Positions 11,557-20,414 of a DNA stretch of 64,000 bases are shown one piece after another (within the stretch, counting starts at the first letter, position 1; every line of letters starts with the position of its first letter). The position numbers and the translations under genes were made by a program. The notes beneath the pieces are model-generated. The model worked only from the letters and a program-made list of their open reading frames with translations, did not search any database and was not told where the DNA came from. The DNA comes from Glaciecola sp. XM2. GTDB lineage: Bacteria; Pseudomonadota; Gammaproteobacteria; Enterobacterales; Alteromonadaceae. Location of the stretch: NCBI RefSeq assembly GCF_018595715.1, contig NZ_JAHEOJ010000027.1, positions 1 to 64,000 of the forward strand, read 5' to 3'.

Positions 11557-12468
11557 TTATTGCTTGAGAGCATAAACGCCATCGACCGCTTCAACAAGTA
11601 TCTCAGTTTGTGTTGATAACCTAGATACCTGCCAATGATTTATTGCCCATTGTAACAAGCTATCAACACTTTGCAGATGTTTAATTTCTGCCGCGCTTGC
11701 GCCAAAGAAAACTAGCGCCGATTTAAGGTTGCTCAGGGCCTTGCTATCATCAATGGCGGGGGCATGATGCTGCTTAGATAACTTTTGGCTCGGTACATCG
11801 CAGGCAACGGGAATATGAAAATACGCTGGAGGGTTACCCCCTAGCGCTTTAAATAGGCTCATATGCAGCGGTGTTGTATCGATTAAGTCCGCACCGCGCA
11901 CGATGTGCGTGACGTTTTGGGCAATATCGTCGCTCACGACCGCTAGGTGGTATGCAAAAATGCCGTCGGCGCGTTTTAAAACTGGATCTTCTTTCGCTAA
12001 GCGCTCTTCAACACGGCAAGTCCCCATATGCAAATCTTCAAAGGTATCGATGCCAGCATCGTTTTTCCATCTTAAGGCGTGTCTATCAAAGCTTAAATTT
12101 GCGTCTCTGCACAATCTATCATAGTACGCAGCGCGCTGATTAATCTCTCGGCGACTGCATCGGCATCCATAAATTTGTTGGGTCTGTGCGAGGTAGTCTA
12201 GATTTTTATTATACCGCTGGTGACATTCGCTTTGATATATCACCTCCCCATCCCATTGCATGCCGTGGGCAAGCAAAGAATTGAGTATCACCGGGCTCAT
12301 CTTGCTGTCGACGCGAGGGGTGTCGATATCTTCAATACGCACAAGCCACCTTCCGTTGTGCTGACGGGCGTGCAAATAGCTCGCTAATGCGCAAACAAGA
12401 GAACCAAAATGAAGCGGCCCAGAGGGCGATGGGGCAAACCGACCAACGTATGCAGATGGCATGGTCAT
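11557..12468 (-). CDS. gluQ: Glutamyl-Q tRNA(Asp) synthetase
   Basis: This paralogue of the glutamyl-tRNA synthetase catalytic domain charges glutamate onto queuosine of tRNA(Asp). The HIGH-like motif is SPSGPLHFGS, followed by VRIEDIDTPR. The zinc site contains CRCSRRE and a later tyrosine/cysteine pair (YYDRLCR). The KMSKS loop is KLSKQHH. There is no anticodon-binding domain, so 303 residues is full length for this family (formerly YadB). It lies between dksA and pcnB as in E. coli. Confidence 0.94.
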   Translation of the reverse strand: MTMPSAYVGRFAPSPSGPLHFGSLVCALASYLHARQHNGRWLVRIEDIDTPRVDSKMSPVILNSLLAHGMQWDGEVIYQSECHQRYNKNLDYLAQTQQIYGCRCSRREINQRAAYYDRLCRDANLSFDRHALRWKNDAGIDTFEDLHMGTCRVEERLAKEDPVLKRADGIFAYHLAVVSDDIAQNVTHIVRGADLIDTTPLHMSLFKALGGNPPAYFHIPVACDVPSQKLSKQHHAPAIDDSKALSNLKSALVFFGASAAEIKHLQSVDSLLQWAINHWQVSRLSTQTEILVEAVDGVYALKQ

Positions 12469-12517
12469 AGAGACAGTAAGGTGGTTAAAGGCATATACAA
12501 AAAGCCTGTAAGTGTGT

Positions 12518-12565
12518 GGTTTATTAGCCTTATTACAGTATAGACCACTGGCTAGCTAATAAACC
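12518..12565. repeat. 10-bp inverted repeat between dksA and gluQ
   Basis: GGTTTATTAG (12518-12527) and CTAATAAACC (12556-12565) are exact inverse complements separated by 28 bases. They lie downstream of dksA and upstream of gluQ. There is no adjacent T-run, so an operator or processed hairpin is as likely as a terminator. Confidence 0.5.
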
Positions 12566-12586
12566 ATCAAAGCCGCAAGGTAGGAT

Positions 12587-13033
12587 TTAACCTTGTAGCT
12601 GCTTTTCTTTAATCTCTGCCATGGTTTTGCAGTCTATGCATAAATCGGCAGTAGGACGTGCTTCAAGGCGTTTGATTCCAACCTCAATGCCGCAAGAATC
12701 GCAAAAACCAAAATCGTCGTCTTCAATGCGCTTGAGTGTTTTTTCAATTTTCTTGATGAGTTTACGCTCGCGATCACGGGTGCGAAGCTCAAGGCTGAAC
12801 TCTTCTTCTTGTGCCGCTCTGTCTACCGGATCAGGGAAATTTGCAGCTTCGTCTTGCATGTGGTGAACGGTGCGGTCAACTTCCTTTCTTAATTGATCGC
12901 GCCACGCTAATAAAATCTTTCTGAAATGACCCAGTTGGTCATCGTTCATGTACTCTTCGTTTGCTTTTTCTTGGTACGGCGTTAGTCCTGCTAACGCAAG
13001 TAGACCAATCGATTTCGTCTTTTCTGTTGGCAT
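12587..13033 (-). CDS. dksA: RNA polymerase-binding transcription factor DksA
   Basis: DksA binds the secondary channel of RNA polymerase and, with ppGpp, controls rRNA and amino-acid promoters. The coiled-coil tip motif [10 protein letters not shown] places the key aspartates near residues 68 and 71. The zinc finger cysteines are C111, C114, C132 and C135 (CDSCG and CIDC). The start at 13033 gives 148 residues beginning [15 protein letters not shown] lies seven bases upstream. An ATG two codons earlier sits too close to that site, and an upstream in-frame start would add a tail not found in E. coli DksA. Confidence 0.96.
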   Translation of the reverse strand: MPTEKTKSIGLLALAGLTPYQEKANEEYMNDDQLGHFRKILLAWRDQLRKEVDRTVHHMQDEAANFPDPVDRAAQEEEFSLELRTRDRERKLIKKIEKTLKRIEDDDFGFCDSCGIEVGIKRLEARPTADLCIDCKTMAEIKEKQLQG

Positions 13034-13221
13034 TGCCATTCTCCTAAGCAAAAACATGTAAGGTTGTAAGGCCATCCTGGTTAGCCAAAAATGTCGTTAC
13101 ACGTGCATTTCCACTAAAGCCGATAAACCTTAAGTGCACATCACTTGATGTGGTTGACCATCGACCTGAAAAATTTTAAGGACGGTAATATGGTCATTTT
13201 TTTGAAAATTGCAATCTTTTT

Positions 13222-13923
13222 TTATGAAGATATTGCTACCTTCGCCTTTAGTTCGACCCCTATTTGCGTCATTTTGCACGTGTAAACCAGTATCTCCACG
13301 CCATTTTTTTGTGCATATTCAAAGGCTTCAAAATATTTGGGGTCAATATCTTTTGCCACTTTAAAGTCGGTAATGTTTTCTCGTTGAATACAAAACAAAA
13401 GCGCCGCTCGATGCCCCTGCCTAATTATCTCAACTAATTCATGACAATGCTTTGTACCTCGTTTGGTCACCGTATCTGGAAACATGGCTGTGGTATTGTG
13501 CGCAAGTGTCACCGACTTTACTTCTATATACGCATCGGGCGCACCGTCTTCCTGCAGCATGAAATCTATTCTGCTATCGCCAAACTTAGTTTCAGCGAAG
13601 CATTGAGAGTAGTGTGCAAACTCACTGATTTGTTTGTTGGCAATGGCCGATTTCACAATTCGATTGGCGTTTGCGGTGTTTACCCCAATTTTATTACCGT
13701 CTAAATCGCTAGAATATTCCCAAGTATATGCATATTTACGCTTAGGATTATTGCTCTGGCTCAAATAAACCTCGACGCCTTCATGAGCGCACCCGGTCAT
13801 AGCGCCGGTATTGGGACAATGCGCGGTGATAACGTCACCGTTCTCTAGCATTACGTCGGCTAAAAAACGCTTGTATCTTTTAATCAAGCGTCCGCGAATT
13901 AAGGCAGAAGTAAAGCGATACAT
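13222..13923 (-). CDS. sfsA: Sugar fermentation stimulation protein A homologue
   Basis: A 233-residue SfsA-family protein. Conserved blocks include LIKRYKRFLADV, ITAHCPNTGAMTGC, RIDFMLQ, YIEVKSVTLA and FPDTVTKRGTKH. The EVKS and D residues give a nuclease-like fold described for the family, and E. coli SfsA was reported to bind DNA and affect maltose metabolism; its real role is poorly known. It is divergent from pepB, whose start lies 48 bases away. It is next to dksA, as in enterobacteria. Confidence 0.93.
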   Translation of the reverse strand: MYRFTSALIRGRLIKRYKRFLADVMLENGDVITAHCPNTGAMTGCAHEGVEVYLSQSNNPKRKYAYTWEYSSDLDGNKIGVNTANANRIVKSAIANKQISEFAHYSQCFAETKFGDSRIDFMLQEDGAPDAYIEVKSVTLAHNTTAMFPDTVTKRGTKHCHELVEIIRQGHRAALLFCIQRENITDFKVAKDIDPKYFEAFEYAQKNGVEILVYTCKMTQIGVELKAKVAISS

Positions 13924-13971
13924 TTGTTATTATCCGTGCAAAGAAAAAACGCGCCTTATTCTGGAGGAAGA

Positions 13972-15252
13972 ATGTCCGCATTTGTAGTAAAACTTTCCAC
14001 ACAAGCACCACCGGCTTTTTTGGCCACTTCTACGCCAATGCAGTTAAATGGCGATAGCGGAGAAATATTTGTAACGCCTAACGAGCTCGATCTGCACACC
14101 ATTGCTTTGTGTGCCCGTAAATTAACCTCTATGGTGAGCTCAAACATTTCTCTTGAGGGTGATTGGCACTTGGAGCAACAATGGGCATTTGCACAAAGCT
14201 TCTTTGGCCCTAAAACCACGGCAAAGCTTCATTGGTGCGAAAATACCGATAAGGTCAAGCTTCAGCAAATGTTGGAGTCACTTTTGTTTACGCGCAGTAT
14301 CGTCAATCAAACCCCAGAGCAGCTCAGCCCAGAAAGTTTGTCAGAACAAGCAAGCACATGGTTGCGTTCACTTTCGCCATCTAACGTCAGCATCAAGGCA
14401 TATGTGGGTGAGCAGCTCGTAGAAGCCGGTTGGAATGGTATTTACGAAGTCGGACGCGGTAGCGTGCGTCCTCCGGTTCTACTTGAGGTAGACTACAACC
14501 CCACACAAAACGCAGATGCATCGGTGGAAATTGCATTAGTAGGTAAGGGCATTACTTTCGATAGCGGCGGCTACAGCATCAAATCAAGCGAAGGTATGCT
14601 CGATATGAAATGCGATATGGGCGGTGCAGCCACCGTTACCGGGGCATTGGGCTTAGCGATTCAACAAGGGTTAAGCAAGCGAGTAAAACTGTTTTTGTGC
14701 TGTGCAGAAAACTTAATCTCAGGCCATGCCTATAAACTTGGTGACATCATCACTTACAAAAATGGCACAACAGTAGAGATTGTAAATACCGATGCTGAAG
14801 GGCGTTTAGTCTTAGCAGATGGCTTAATGGCCGCCACTGAGTCAGGGGCGCCAATTATTGTGGATGCTGCCACACTTACTGGCGCTGCAGTGATGGCAGT
14901 GGGTCGCGAGTACAATGCCGTATTTAGTATGGATAAGGACCTATGCGCTTCGTTTTTAGCCATCAGTGAACAGGTAAATGAGCCACATTGGCCACTGCCA
15001 CTTACTCCAGCGCATAAATACAAGTGCCCATCGCCATTTGCCGATACAGCAAATAGTCGTCCACAAAAGGGTGGCGGTGCGGGCGGTGCATCTAATGCCG
15101 CTGGGTTCTTATCTCGCTTTGTAAATGAAGAAGGTAAAGGATGGTTGCATATAGATTTAGCCGCTGCTTACAATCGTGACGGCAACGAAGTCATGCCAGC
15201 AGGTGGCACAGCGATGGGTATGAGAAGCATAAGTGAGCTGTTATTAGGCTAG
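13972..15252 (+). CDS. pepB: Leucyl aminopeptidase family M17, PepB-like
   Basis: A cytoplasmic two-metal aminopeptidase that removes N-terminal residues from peptides. The M17 signature NTDAEGRLVLADG lies at about residue 272, preceded by VGKGITFDSGGYSIK (metal and catalytic lysine) and DMGGAATVTG. Similarity along the whole chain is to E. coli PepB (427 residues), not the longer PepA. The ATG at 13972 is chosen because TGGAGGAAG lies just upstream; a TTG at 13924 would overlap the sfsA promoter side and add 16 unlikely residues. It is followed by a small stem-loop (15254-15275) without a T-run. Confidence 0.93.
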   Translation: MSAFVVKLSTQAPPAFLATSTPMQLNGDSGEIFVTPNELDLHTIALCARKLTSMVSSNISLEGDWHLEQQWAFAQSFFGPKTTAKLHWCENTDKVKLQQMLESLLFTRSIVNQTPEQLSPESLSEQASTWLRSLSPSNVSIKAYVGEQLVEAGWNGIYEVGRGSVRPPVLLEVDYNPTQNADASVEIALVGKGITFDSGGYSIKSSEGMLDMKCDMGGAATVTGALGLAIQQGLSKRVKLFLCCAENLISGHAYKLGDIITYKNGTTVEIVNTDAEGRLVLADGLMAATESGAPIIVDAATLTGAAVMAVGREYNAVFSMDKDLCASFLAISEQVNEPHWPLPLTPAHKYKCPSPFADTANSRPQKGGGAGGASNAAGFLSRFVNEEGKGWLHIDLAAAYNRDGNEVMPAGGTAMGMRSISELLLG

Positions 15253-15294
15253 GTGCTCAATCGAAGGTTTGAGCATCACCAGTGAGTGCTTATG

Positions 15295-15334
15295 AGGCGG
15301 TTTTAAACATTTATTAAATGTTTATAAACCGCCT
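15295..15334. repeat. Long AT-rich stem-loop between convergent genes
   Basis: AGGCGGTTT (15295-15303) pairs with AAACCGCCT (15326-15334). Inside it, AAACATTT (15305-15312) pairs with AAATGTTT (15316-15323). The result is an almost continuous hairpin of about 17 base pairs. Its right arm includes the last codons and stop of the small minus-strand HTH gene. It probably ends transcription from one or both sides. Confidence 0.7.
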
Positions 15335-15504
15335 AGTCTTTCGGCAAGCTCTTTGTATTTCTCTACATCATTCTTGTCGAATAATGGATTACCTTGTGCA
15401 TCTTTATCTTTTGATAGCAGTAGGCTCTCGCGTTCAAGACGTTGCACGCGCACGTCTTGTACCGACAAAAAGTCAGCAACTTCGGTAACGGTCATTAGGC
15501 TCAT
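15322..15504 (-). CDS. Small excisionase-like helix-turn-helix protein
   Basis: A 60-residue protein. TVTEVADFLSVQDVRVQRLER resembles the winged helix-turn-helix of excisionase/MerR-type DNA-binding proteins (HTH_17), with the recognition helix near residues 17-27. The rest is a short helix rich in charged residues. GGAG lies eight bases before the ATG, supporting translation. It stands alone between pepB and marC, with no phage or transposon genes nearby, so it is more likely a small chromosomal regulator than an excisionase. The target is unknown. Confidence 0.7.
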   Translation of the reverse strand: MSLMTVTEVADFLSVQDVRVQRLERESLLLSKDKDAQGNPLFDKNDVEKYKELAERLGGL

Positions 15505-15601
15505 TCAATGGCTCCATGGTAAAAGCAAGTTTTCGTACATTCTTTAACGACAGCTTGCGATAAAATATTAGCAATAATCATACAGTAGGCACATATTAAT
15601 T

Positions 15602-16207
15602 ATGCTCGAAACACTAGCGGTCGCTACCATGCTCTTTTTGATCATGGACCCTCTTGGCAATTTGCCCATATTTATGTCGGTCTTGAAAGGCATCGAACCA
15701 AAGCGCAAAACTAAGGTGGTGCTGCGCGAGTTGATCATTGCGTTGGTCATTTTAATGGTGTTTTTACACAGTGGTCAGGCTGTGCTCGACTTTTTGCAGA
15801 TTGAGCAAGAAACCGTGAGCATAGCGGGCGGGATCATCTTGTTTATTATCGCGCTGCGTATGATTTTTCCTAAGCCCGGGGGTATCATGAACTTACCTGA
15901 GGGGGAGGAGCCTTTCATTGTGCCCCTTGCAGTGCCGATGATCGCGGGGCCGTCTACCATGGCGGCATTGATTCTAATAGCCAACCAAGAGCCCAACCAA
16001 ATGACCAAATGGAGCATCGCTTTATTTGCTGCTTGGTGTGCTAGCGCGTTAATTTTGATGATGTCGAATAAGGTACACAAATGGCTAGGCGAAAAGGGTC
16101 TTAGAGCAATTGAAAGGTTGATGGGGATGATCTTAATCATGATCGCCATTCAAATGTTGTTAAATGGTGTAACGTCCTTCGTTCATCATATAATGCAAAA
16201 TTCTTAA
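15602..16207 (+). CDS. MarC/UPF0056 family inner-membrane protein
   Basis: A 201-residue, highly hydrophobic protein with about six membrane segments. Family features are FLIMDPLGNLPIF at residues 13-25 and PLAVPMIAGPSTMAALIL in the middle. The E. coli relatives are MarC, YchE and YhgN. Function is unproven; the name comes from a withdrawn link to antibiotic resistance. It is followed after 12-18 bases by the DUF416 gene on the same strand, so the two may be co-transcribed. Confidence 0.9.
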   Translation: MLETLAVATMLFLIMDPLGNLPIFMSVLKGIEPKRKTKVVLRELIIALVILMVFLHSGQAVLDFLQIEQETVSIAGGIILFIIALRMIFPKPGGIMNLPEGEEPFIVPLAVPMIAGPSTMAALILIANQEPNQMTKWSIALFAAWCASALILMMSNKVHKWLGEKGLRAIERLMGMILIMIAIQMLLNGVTSFVHHIMQNS

Positions 16208-16225
16208 ATCAGTAGGCGTATGCGC

Positions 16226-16822
16226 ATGGCTAATCATCAAAAACTTAATACTTTCGCGTTAATTCGTGAGCTCGATAAACCCCAAGCCTTAATCTTAAGC
16301 ACTGCGCTTATTCAGCGGATGTTACCCAATTACCTGCTGTTTTGTGAGGCGATGAACCTGCCGCATGCTGATGCGGCTAAAAACTTGGTCAATCTTCTAT
16401 GGGAAGTCAGTACCAATAAAGCCATGAAGCTGAGCACTGAAGCGCAAGGTGAAAAGCTAGAAGAAATTACGCCAAACACCGACGATTTCGATAATATTGG
16501 CGCCTATGCCGCGCTAGATTTTTGCATGGCATGTCATGCTACCTTGCAGTTATTGGCTAACGAAGAGCCTCAAGGTGCGGTGATGGTGGCAAAATTAAGC
16601 CAAGGTTGCGTGGAGCGATATATCAACGTGACCGAGGGCGAGGAGTTGACCGGCCCTGAACTTAAACAGCATCCGCTGATGCAGTTTGAACTTGAGTCAT
16701 TAAATGAAATTTTGGCCGCGTGCCGCCACAAACGTTTAAAAGCCGATGAGGTTAAAGCGCTACGCTCAGATATCCTAGAGCAGGGTGTTAGCAGTTTAGG
16801 TATTGATATAAACGATAGCTAA
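16226..16822 (+). CDS. DUF416 (YjaG-like) protein
   Basis: A roughly 198-residue cytoplasmic, mostly helical protein of the DUF416 family. Characteristic parts are LPNYLLFCEAMN, VNLLWEVSTNK and the acidic DFDNIGAYAALDFCMACHATL. No enzymatic motif is recognised. The ATG at 16226 is nine bases from AGTAGG, a better spacing than the ATG six bases earlier. Its 3' end overlaps the 3' end of the convergent rsmD by 35 bases. Confidence 0.85.
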   Translation: MANHQKLNTFALIRELDKPQALILSTALIQRMLPNYLLFCEAMNLPHADAAKNLVNLLWEVSTNKAMKLSTEAQGEKLEEITPNTDDFDNIGAYAALDFCMACHATLQLLANEEPQGAVMVAKLSQGCVERYINVTEGEELTGPELKQHPLMQFELESLNEILAACRHKRLKADEVKALRSDILEQGVSSLGIDINDS

Positions 16823-17420
16823 CTTGTGACGTACTTTTTTCCTTAAGCCTCTGCAGCCTAGCATCTGCGAACGGGGCTAATGCCACTTCGGTTTCCACAT
16901 ATATTAAGGCATCGGGATTCAGCAGTCCCTTTTCCAGCAGCTTTGCGATAGCTTTCTCTGCGAGCCCTTTTGTAAAGGGGGGATCAACAAAGACAATGTC
17001 AAAGGGCGTATTGAAGCGAGAAAGCGCGCTGAGGGCATCATCGCATATGACCTGCACGGCGCTTTGTGCCTTTAAGATGTTCACATTATCGTTAAGTTGT
17101 TTAGCCGCCTTTGCATCCTTTTCAACCATGACTACCTGTTTCGCATGTCGAGAGAGTGCCTCAAAGCCTAAGCTGCCTGCACCGGCAAACATATCCAGCA
17201 CGCGTGCATCTGCGATATCATGCATTAACCAGTTAAATAGGGTTTCTTTGACTCTATCGGAAGTGGGTCTGAGCCCTTCAGACGCTAAAACTGGAAGCTT
17301 GCGACCACGATGCTGACCCGCAATAATGCGGATAGCGCCAGCTTTTGGTGACTTTGTGCGCGTGATTTTTGCTTTACCGAATTTAGAAGATGGCGTCATA
17401 TGCAACCAAAGTGCTATCAT
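16788..17420 (-). CDS. rsmD: 16S rRNA (guanine-966-N2)-methyltransferase
   Basis: It methylates G966 of 16S rRNA on the assembled small subunit. Rossmann-fold AdoMet binding is shown by RVLDMFAGAGSLGFEALSR, and the amino-methyltransferase motif is DPPF in IVFVDPPFTKG. The N-terminal RIIAGQHRGRKLPV and RPTSDRVKETLFNWL are diagnostic for RsmD. Two ATG codons, at 17420 and seven codons later, are possible and neither has an obvious ribosome-binding site. It is divergent from ftsY, as in E. coli. Confidence 0.95.
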   Translation of the reverse strand: MIALWLHMTPSSKFGKAKITRTKSPKAGAIRIIAGQHRGRKLPVLASEGLRPTSDRVKETLFNWLMHDIADARVLDMFAGAGSLGFEALSRHAKQVVMVEKDAKAAKQLNDNVNILKAQSAVQVICDDALSALSRFNTPFDIVFVDPPFTKGLAEKAIAKLLEKGLLNPDALIYVETEVALAPFADARLQRLKEKSTSQVSYRLYQYLNC

Positions 17421-17510
17421 AATTGAGATAATTGTACTGTATTTAATGCTAAAACAGGCAACAATATATTTTACTCGCGTCGAGTGGCATTCAAAATTTA
17501 TTAAGAGGAA

Positions 17511-18704
17511 GTGGCGTTGTTTAACTGGTTAAAAAAAGACAAATCTAAAAAAGACAATCAAGATATTGACCAACAGCCGAGTGATAACGCGCAAGACACC
17601 TCGCCAAACGACAACGACGCCGACACCCTTGCGGATGAAAAAGCAGTCGACGTTGAGATAAACACACCATCGCCTAGCTCAGAGCCTGAAGCAGAGGTAA
17701 CGACTGAGCCTGCATCTACTAATGAACATAATGAGGCTGTGGCTGAATCAAGTGATGACAACAAAGGCTTCTTTTCGCGTCTCAAAAACAGCTTATCTCG
17801 CACTAAAGAAAACATCGGCAGCGGTTTTGTCGCCTTACTCAAGGGCAAGAATATCGACGATGAGCTTTACGAAGATTTGGAAACCCAACTACTCGTAGCC
17901 GATGTGGGCATGAAAACGACACAAAAAATTATTCAGCAGTTAACTGACAAAGCCAAGCTTTCGCAATTAAAAGACGGCGATGCGCTAGGCAAGCTTTTAA
18001 AACAGCAGATGCAGGATATTTTAACACCCGTGGAAGTGCCATTAAGCCTAGATGCTGGTGTTGATGAGCAAGGGCAACGTTTACCGTTTGTGATTTTAAT
18101 GGTGGGGGTGAACGGTGTAGGTAAAACCACAACTATTGGTAAGTTAGCCAAACAGTTTCAATCCCAAGGCAAAAAAGTCATGTTAGCGGCGGGTGACACC
18201 TTCAGAGCGGCTGCGGTAGAGCAATTGCAAGTATGGGGTGAACGCAACGATATCGCCGTTATTGCCCAGCCAACGGGTGCTGACAGCGCATCGGTTATTT
18301 TTGATGCAGTTGCGTCAGCTAAAGCGCGAGGGGCCGACGTATTAATTGCCGATACGGCAGGGCGGCTGCAAAACAAAGATAATTTGATTGAAGAGCTCAA
18401 AAAAGTCGTCAGGGTGATGAAAAAGCAAATACCACAAGCCCCTCACGAAATTATGTTAACCCTCGATGCAAGCACTGGGCAAAACGCCGTTAGTCAAACC
18501 AAAATATTTAATGAAGCGGTGGGTATTACGGGTATCAATTTAACCAAACTCGACGGCACCGCAAAAGGCGGAGTCATTTTTGCGTTGGCAGATGAATTTA
18601 ACATCCCAGTGCGCTACATTGGTATAGGCGAGGCTATTGATGACCTGCGCCCATTCTCATCACAAGCATTTGTCGATGCACTGTTTGATGATGGTAAACA
18701 ATAA
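17511..18704 (+). CDS. ftsY: Signal recognition particle receptor FtsY
   Basis: The SRP receptor GTPase that brings ribosome-nascent chains to the Sec translocon. An acidic, low-complexity A domain (residues 10-85) is followed by the N domain (about 86-185) and the GTPase G domain. G1 is GVNGVGKTT (199-207), then DTFRAAAVEQL, DTAGR (281-285) and TKLDGTAKGG (345-354). The first usable codon is GTG at 17511, but AGAGG lies only two to five bases from it. A TTG at 17517 has better spacing and would start MFNWLKKDK, so the true start may be this rare codon. It leads the ftsY-ftsE-ftsX operon. Confidence 0.96.
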   Translation: MALFNWLKKDKSKKDNQDIDQQPSDNAQDTSPNDNDADTLADEKAVDVEINTPSPSSEPEAEVTTEPASTNEHNEAVAESSDDNKGFFSRLKNSLSRTKENIGSGFVALLKGKNIDDELYEDLETQLLVADVGMKTTQKIIQQLTDKAKLSQLKDGDALGKLLKQQMQDILTPVEVPLSLDAGVDEQGQRLPFVILMVGVNGVGKTTTIGKLAKQFQSQGKKVMLAAGDTFRAAAVEQLQVWGERNDIAVIAQPTGADSASVIFDAVASAKARGADVLIADTAGRLQNKDNLIEELKKVVRVMKKQIPQAPHEIMLTLDASTGQNAVSQTKIFNEAVGITGINLTKLDGTAKGGVIFALADEFNIPVRYIGIGEAIDDLRPFSSQAFVDALFDDGKQ

Positions 18705-18744
18705 GAAGACTATGCGATGAGCAACGGCGCATTACGGAAGAATC

Positions 18745-19434
18745 ATGATTAAGTTTGAACAGGTCAGCAAAACCTATCCTGGCGGGCAAAATGCATTGTC
18801 TAAGGTAAGCTTTCATGTTGAACAGGGTGAAATGGCCTTTTTAACCGGTCACTCGGGTGCAGGAAAAAGCACCTTGCTCAAATTGATAAGCATTATGGAG
18901 CGTCCAACCGTTGGCAACGTGCTTATCAATGGGCACAACTTAAGTAACATCACCCGTAAACAAATCGCTTATATTCGCCGTGATATCGGTATGATCTTTC
19001 AAAGCCATCAGTTGTTGATGGACAAATCGGTGTTCGACAATGTGTCTTTGCCTATGGTCATAGAAGGTCATACACGCAAAACCATTGCTAAGCGCGTAGA
19101 CGCAGCACTTGAAATGGTCGGCCTAAAAGATAAAGCGCGTAACTTACCCATTACCTTATCCGGTGGTGAACAACAGCGTGTTGGTATAGCGCGCGCTGTG
19201 GTTAATCGTCCTCCACTGCTATTAGCAGATGAGCCCACCGGGAATTTAGATCCGAAACTTTCGATGGAAATCATTCGTTTATTTGAAGATTTTAATCAGG
19301 CCGGTGTATCGGTGTTTATTGCCACTCACGATCTAGGTTTAATCGCCCGCATGAAATACAGAACCCTGACCTTAAAACAAGGCAGAATGATCACCGATGG
19401 TTTAAGCGATAGCGCAGAGGATGGTTATCTATGA
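18745..19434 (+). CDS. ftsE: Cell division ATP-binding protein FtsE
   Basis: The ATPase of the FtsEX complex, which couples divisome constriction to periplasmic peptidoglycan hydrolase activation. Walker A is GHSGAGKS (35-42), the ABC signature LSGGEQQR (138-145) and Walker B LLLADEPT (158-165), followed by the switch histidine in ATHD. At 229 residues the size is typical. It follows ftsY by 40 bases and overlaps ftsX by four bases (ATGA), so the stoichiometric partner is translationally coupled. Confidence 0.96.
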   Translation: MIKFEQVSKTYPGGQNALSKVSFHVEQGEMAFLTGHSGAGKSTLLKLISIMERPTVGNVLINGHNLSNITRKQIAYIRRDIGMIFQSHQLLMDKSVFDNVSLPMVIEGHTRKTIAKRVDAALEMVGLKDKARNLPITLSGGEQQRVGIARAVVNRPPLLLADEPTGNLDPKLSMEIIRLFEDFNQAGVSVFIATHDLGLIARMKYRTLTLKQGRMITDGLSDSAEDGYL

Positions 19435-20411
19435 GCATCCTGTTTAAAGGGCGTCAGCAGGGCGCAAGCTCAAAAAAAGTAGGGCCTTTGCAGCGCCTGT
19501 TTATGTTTTTTACGGATCATTTACGCCAAGCCGTGAATAGTTTAGGAGAGCTTTACCGCGCGCCCTTCGCCTCTCTTATGACCATTGGGGTGCTTGGTTT
19601 TAGTTTAACCTTACCTAGTACCTTATACATTTTGGTAAAAAACACCGAGCAGATCTCCGCTCAATGGCAGCAAGCCAGTGAGATTTCATTGTTCTTGCAT
19701 AGCAACGTAAGTGAAGCTAACGCACAGCAACTCATGACTCGGCTGTCGGTTTGGGATGAAATAGCCGATTTAACCTTTGTGCCTGCAGACGAGGCGCTAG
19801 AGGAGTTTCAGCGTATCTCAGGACTGGGGGATGCCCTAAATTACCTCAATGAGAATCCCTTACCCGACGTCGTGCTGGTGGTGCCCACCTCAAAGCATGC
19901 AACGCCTACCGCTGCCGCTAAGCTACTTGATAAGTTACGTAAAGAACGAGAAGTCGAAATCGGTAAGCTGGATATCGAATGGCTGGAGCGCTTATATGCG
20001 CTACTTGATATTGCCAAAGAGCTCGTGTATCTGCTTGCGGTATTGCTATTTTTTGCGGTGGTATTGATCATTGGCAACACCATTCGGCTCAATATTCTTA
20101 ATCGGCGCTCTGAAATTTTGGTAATGAAACTCGTGGGTGCCACCGATGCGTTTATTCAACGACCATTTTTATACACCGGCTTTTGGTTTGGCTTGTTAGG
20201 CGGCGTAATGGCATGGCTCACAGTGAGCATCATTTTATGGTGGATTGGTATGAGCCTCGAAACATTTATGCAACTGTATCAAGTGCAGCTCGATATCACC
20301 GGCATGGATTTAGAGGCATTTGGTATTATGCTCGCGCTTTCCATAGGCCTAGGTTTAATGGGCTCTATGATCTCGGTGAATCGTCACGTCAAAGAGATTG
20401 AGCCCGAGTAG
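19431..20411 (+). CDS. ftsX: Cell division protein FtsX
   Basis: The membrane partner of FtsE. A first membrane segment (about residues 45-70, ASLMTIGVLGFSLTLPS) is followed by a large periplasmic loop that would contact the hydrolase activator. Three more segments lie in the C-terminal third (LVYLLAVLLFFAVVLI, FWFGLLGGVMAWL and a final one near LALSIGLGLMG). NRRSEILVMKLVGAT is the conserved coupling region of FtsX. It starts inside the last codons of ftsE. The enterobacterial neighbour rpoH does not follow directly: two EAL-HDOD genes on the other strand come first. Confidence 0.95.
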   Translation: MSILFKGRQQGASSKKVGPLQRLFMFFTDHLRQAVNSLGELYRAPFASLMTIGVLGFSLTLPSTLYILVKNTEQISAQWQQASEISLFLHSNVSEANAQQLMTRLSVWDEIADLTFVPADEALEEFQRISGLGDALNYLNENPLPDVVLVVPTSKHATPTAAAKLLDKLRKEREVEIGKLDIEWLERLYALLDIAKELVYLLAVLLFFAVVLIIGNTIRLNILNRRSEILVMKLVGATDAFIQRPFLYTGFWFGLLGGVMAWLTVSIILWWIGMSLETFMQLYQVQLDITGMDLEAFGIMLALSIGLGLMGSMISVNRHVKEIEPE

Positions 20412-20414
20412 CTT

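Noticed and set aside
13137-13152. CACATCA/TGATGTG palindrome between dksA and sfsA as a regulator site
   Set aside because: Only 7-bp arms with no supporting context; such repeats are expected by chance in 64 kb.
15322-15504. The small HTH protein as a phage excisionase
   Set aside because: The fold resembles excisionases, but no integrase, attachment site or phage gene is adjacent, and the neighbours are core genes.
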